Positions 61,739-64,000 of a DNA stretch of 64,000 bases are shown one piece after another. Position 1 is the stretch's first letter. Each line of letters opens with the position of its first letter. Where the stretch lies: positions 246,444 to 310,443 of the forward strand of contig PEKW01000015.1 of the NCBI GenBank assembly GCA_002796995.1. Reading direction: 5' to 3'. A model generated the notes under the pieces. The model searched no databases. It was not told the DNA's origin and was given only the letters and a program-made list of their open reading frames with translations. The stretch is from Rhizobium sp. (lineage in GTDB: Bacteria; Pseudomonadota; Alphaproteobacteria; Rhizobiales; Rhizobiaceae). The translations under genes and the position numbers were made by a program.

Positions 61739-62181
61739 GGGGTGTTCCTTCCGATGGAATGGGGTCGACGCAAGGTCGTCGGTCCGCGCGCGGATGACAG
61801 GGGTTCGGCGTGCAAATTGTCAGCACCACGGCAGTTTGGCAAGGCTGATATATCTGCATGCGTCGGTCAGGGCCAGCCGGCACAGGTCGCCCGGGAGCCG
61901 GCCGCTGCTTTCCGCGGCGCGACACGCCCCTTCTCTATAGGGAGCCCAGAGGGGGCTGTCCGCGGCTTGAAGATGTGCCCGACATGCGCCATTTGCCATA
62001 TCGACGGTGCATCGGTCTGGGAGGATCCGCATGCGCGATTAATGCCGGTTCGAGGCTGCCAGGCGATCGAGGCCTTCATCGGACTACATTGAACACCATC
62101 AGTTCTCCGGGGAAGGTATTTCACGCCGGATCACAGCGCTTTCAGCCAGACATTTTCATCGACAAGGAAGAGGACCAGACC
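61739..62181. other. Divergent intergenic region between the two aldehyde dehydrogenase genes
   Basis: These 443 bases separate the start codons of two divergent genes. I find no convincing gene, RNA or operator. A 70-codon minus-strand frame (61820-62032) has no ribosome site or family resemblance. The plus-strand frame that extends the second ALDH upstream to 61858 is not supported by homology. Confidence 0.5.
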
Positions 62182-63627
62182 ATGGATATAAAGCAGATCA
62201 TCAACGGCCAGGCGGTCGCCGCGATTTCCGGACGGACCTTCGTGCGCCACGATCCCTTTACCGGTGCCGTGGCCAGCACCGCGCCGGCCTCCGGTATAGA
62301 AGACGTCAGGGTGGCGGTTGCGGCCGCCTCGGCCGCCTTTCCTGCCTGGTCAAAGACGGGGCCCGGTGCGCGGCGCGCACTGCTCGCCAAGGCGGCCGAT
62401 GTCATGGACGCCAAGGCGTCGGATTTCATCGCGCTTCTGACCGCCGAAACCGGCGGCACGGCACCCTGGGCCGGCTTCAACGTCATGCTGGCCGCCAACA
62501 TGTTGCGCGAGGCCGCGGCGATGACCACGCAGATCCACGGCGAGATCATTCCCTCCGACAAGCCGGGCTCGTTGTCGATGGGCATGCGCCAGGCCGCCGG
62601 CGTCTGCGTCGGGATCGCGCCGTGGAACGCGCCGGTGATCCTCGGCACCCGCGCCATCGCCATGGCGCTCGCCTGCGGCAATACCGTCATCCTCAAGGCC
62701 TCCGAGCAATGCCCGGGCCTGCATGTGATGATCGGCCAGGTGATGGTCGAGGCCGGCCTTCCTGCCGGCGTCGTCAACGTCATCACCAATGCGCCCGAAG
62801 ATGCGGCCCAGGTGGTCGAAGCGCTGATCGCGGCGCCGGAAGTCAAGCGCGTCAACTTCACCGGCTCGACCCGCGTCGGGCGGATCATCGGCGAACTCTG
62901 TGGCCGGCACCTGAAGCCGGCGCTGCTCGAACTCGGCGGCAAGGCCCCGCTGATCGTGCTCGATGACGCCGATATCGACGGTGCCGTCAATGCGGCGGTG
63001 TTCGGCGCCTTCATGAACCAGGGGCAGATCTGCATGTCGACCGAGCGTTTCATCGTCGACGAGACGGTCGCCGACGCGTTCGTCACCAAGCTTGCGGCCC
63101 GTGCCGCGCAGCTGCCGGCCGGCGATCCGCACGGTCATGTGGTGCTCGGCTCGCTGGTGAGTCCGGAGGCCGCGGCCAAGATGGAGGCCATGGTGGCCGA
63201 TGCGGTGGAGAAGGGGGCCAAGGTCGTGGCCGGCGGCAGGCGCCACGGCTCGGTGTTCGAGGCGACCGTGATCGATGACGTGCATGAGGGTATGCGTGTC
63301 TTCGGCGAGGAATCCTTCGGTCCGGTAAAACCGGTGATCCGCGTCTCAAGTGAGGAGGAAGCGATCCGCGTCGCCAATGACAGCGAATACGGCCTTTCCT
63401 CGGCCGTCTTCAGCCGCGACATCCAGCGGGCCATGCGGGTCGCCGAGCAACTCGAGACCGGGATCTGCCACATCAACGGCCCGACGCTGCACGACGAGGC
63501 GCAGATGCCGTTTGGCGGCGTGAAGGGCAGCGGCTATGGCCGCTTCGGCGGCAGGGCAGCCATCGCCGAGTTCACCACGCTGCGCTGGGTGACGATCGAG
63601 GATCCGCAGCAGCACTATCCGTTCTGA
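62182..63627 (+). CDS. Aldehyde dehydrogenase, salicylaldehyde/vanillin-dehydrogenase-like
   Basis: This 481-residue ALDH has APWNAPVILGTRAIAMALACGNTVILKASE, the glutamate in LLELGGKAPLIVL and the catalytic cysteine in MNQGQICMSTER. The C-terminus includes HDEAQMPFGGVKGSGYGRFGG. The pattern (IAPWNAP, QICMSTER) is that of aromatic aldehyde dehydrogenases such as salicylaldehyde or vanillin dehydrogenase. The start at 62182 matches the family length. No aromatic-degradation gene is nearby, so the substrate is open. Confidence 0.82.
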   Translation: MDIKQIINGQAVAAISGRTFVRHDPFTGAVASTAPASGIEDVRVAVAAASAAFPAWSKTGPGARRALLAKAADVMDAKASDFIALLTAETGGTAPWAGFNVMLAANMLREAAAMTTQIHGEIIPSDKPGSLSMGMRQAAGVCVGIAPWNAPVILGTRAIAMALACGNTVILKASEQCPGLHVMIGQVMVEAGLPAGVVNVITNAPEDAAQVVEALIAAPEVKRVNFTGSTRVGRIIGELCGRHLKPALLELGGKAPLIVLDDADIDGAVNAAVFGAFMNQGQICMSTERFIVDETVADAFVTKLAARAAQLPAGDPHGHVVLGSLVSPEAAAKMEAMVADAVEKGAKVVAGGRRHGSVFEATVIDDVHEGMRVFGEESFGPVKPVIRVSSEEEAIRVANDSEYGLSSAVFSRDIQRAMRVAEQLETGICHINGPTLHDEAQMPFGGVKGSGYGRFGGRAAIAEFTTLRWVTIEDPQQHYPF

Positions 63628-63859
63628 GGATGGGCAGGAAGGGGCCGGCGGGACAGGGTCTCGCTGGTCCCGCACCATTGGCGCGATCGGATGGGCTCTA
63701 TTGAAATCGAGGATTGCGCTTCCCATTTGAAGTCCAGCAATTGCAGAAGCGCCGGCGAGTTCCTTTCCGGCGAATTGGGACCGCGGCGAATCGCCGGCTA
63801 GAATTTACGCTGATTTTTCCGTCGCTTATCAAAAACGACAGTTTTTTGACAATTGGCTG

Positions 63860-63888
63860 TTGACGGCAAAAGGGAGTGGCCGTATAAG
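63860..63888 (+). promoter_or_regulatory. Strong sigma-70 promoter at the right edge, probable rrn promoter
   Basis: TTGACG (63860-63865) and TATAAG (63883-63888) are separated by an optimal 17 bases. The following transcript leader (GCCGCCTCACC, then GAGGGCGG, GGTTCTTCGAAAAC and an AT-richer tract) resembles leaders of rhizobial ribosomal RNA operons, which carry a GTTCTTTGA-like box. No mature 16S sequence is reached before base 64000. The stretch 63628-63840 holds nothing else I recognise. Confidence 0.6.
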
Positions 63889-64000
63889 CCGCCTCACCGA
63901 ACGAGAGGGCGGCGCCGACGAGGCGAGCGGCACTCTGGTTCTTCGAAAACCTCTAGAAATTGGCTGAGATGCTGATGGATTGCCGGGCCGGATGGTTTGG

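Noticed and set aside
61820..62032. Short minus-strand frame between the two aldehyde dehydrogenases
   Set aside because: No ribosome site, no family resemblance and an odd composition; not enough to call a gene.

Overview
The window is a high-G+C chromosomal stretch whose gene content points to an alphaproteobacterium of the Rhizobiales, most likely Rhizobiaceae. The evidence is a Gts-type glucose ABC operon, a second PurC, a NodT-type RND efflux operon, and a rhizobial amino acid:[carrier protein] ligase operon beside an exopolysaccharide locus. No insertion sequence, phage, CRISPR array or tRNA gene was seen. The window looks like core chromosome rather than an island.

Layout: 1-3.9 kb holds small housekeeping and accessory genes (partial SDR, MgtC-like protein, receiver protein, riboflavin synthase, phosphoribosyltransferase). 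3.9-11.8 kb is carbon metabolism: a PfkB-type sugar kinase, a four-gene sugar ABC operon (binding protein, two permeases, ATPase) and phosphoenolpyruvate synthase. 12.2-14.6 kb is exbB-exbD-tonB. 14.6-24.8 kb carries a kinase/AAA fusion, then a set that fits catabolism of pipecolate/hydroxylysine through 2-aminoadipate semialdehyde: an ALDH7-type dehydrogenase, a pipecolate-oxidase-like flavoprotein, a LysR regulator, and a 975-residue kinase/phospho-lyase fusion. PurU follows.

25.1-35.7 kb is an exopolysaccharide locus: secreted GH5 glycanase, Wzy-type polymerase, chain-length protein with a degenerate kinase domain, GT4 and GumK-like glycosyltransferases, flippase, and a two-domain alpha/beta hydrolase. 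35.7-41.6 kb is a tight five-gene minus-strand operon: carrier protein, acyl-CoA-dehydrogenase-like flavoprotein, class II aaRS-like amino acid:[carrier protein] ligase, DUF1839 protein and a GH2 beta-mannosidase-like enzyme. The end product of this operon is not known to me, and it is the best candidate here for an undescribed pathway. It is followed at 41.7-44.6 kb by epmB-epmA and divergent efp, the EF-P lysylation system.

44.6-50.9 kb has an SbtA-like permease, a DUF465/YdcH protein, an OxyR-like LysR regulator without the redox cysteines, gabD-gabT, and a divergent MerR+XRE+cupin regulator. 51-57.7 kb is a TetR-linked tripartite RND efflux operon. 57.7-63.6 kb holds purC (probable TTG start), a cobalamin-riboswitch-controlled CbiM, a small membrane protein and two divergent aldehyde dehydrogenases. 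At the right edge a near-consensus promoter with a leader resembling an rRNA leader suggests that an rrn operon starts just outside the window.
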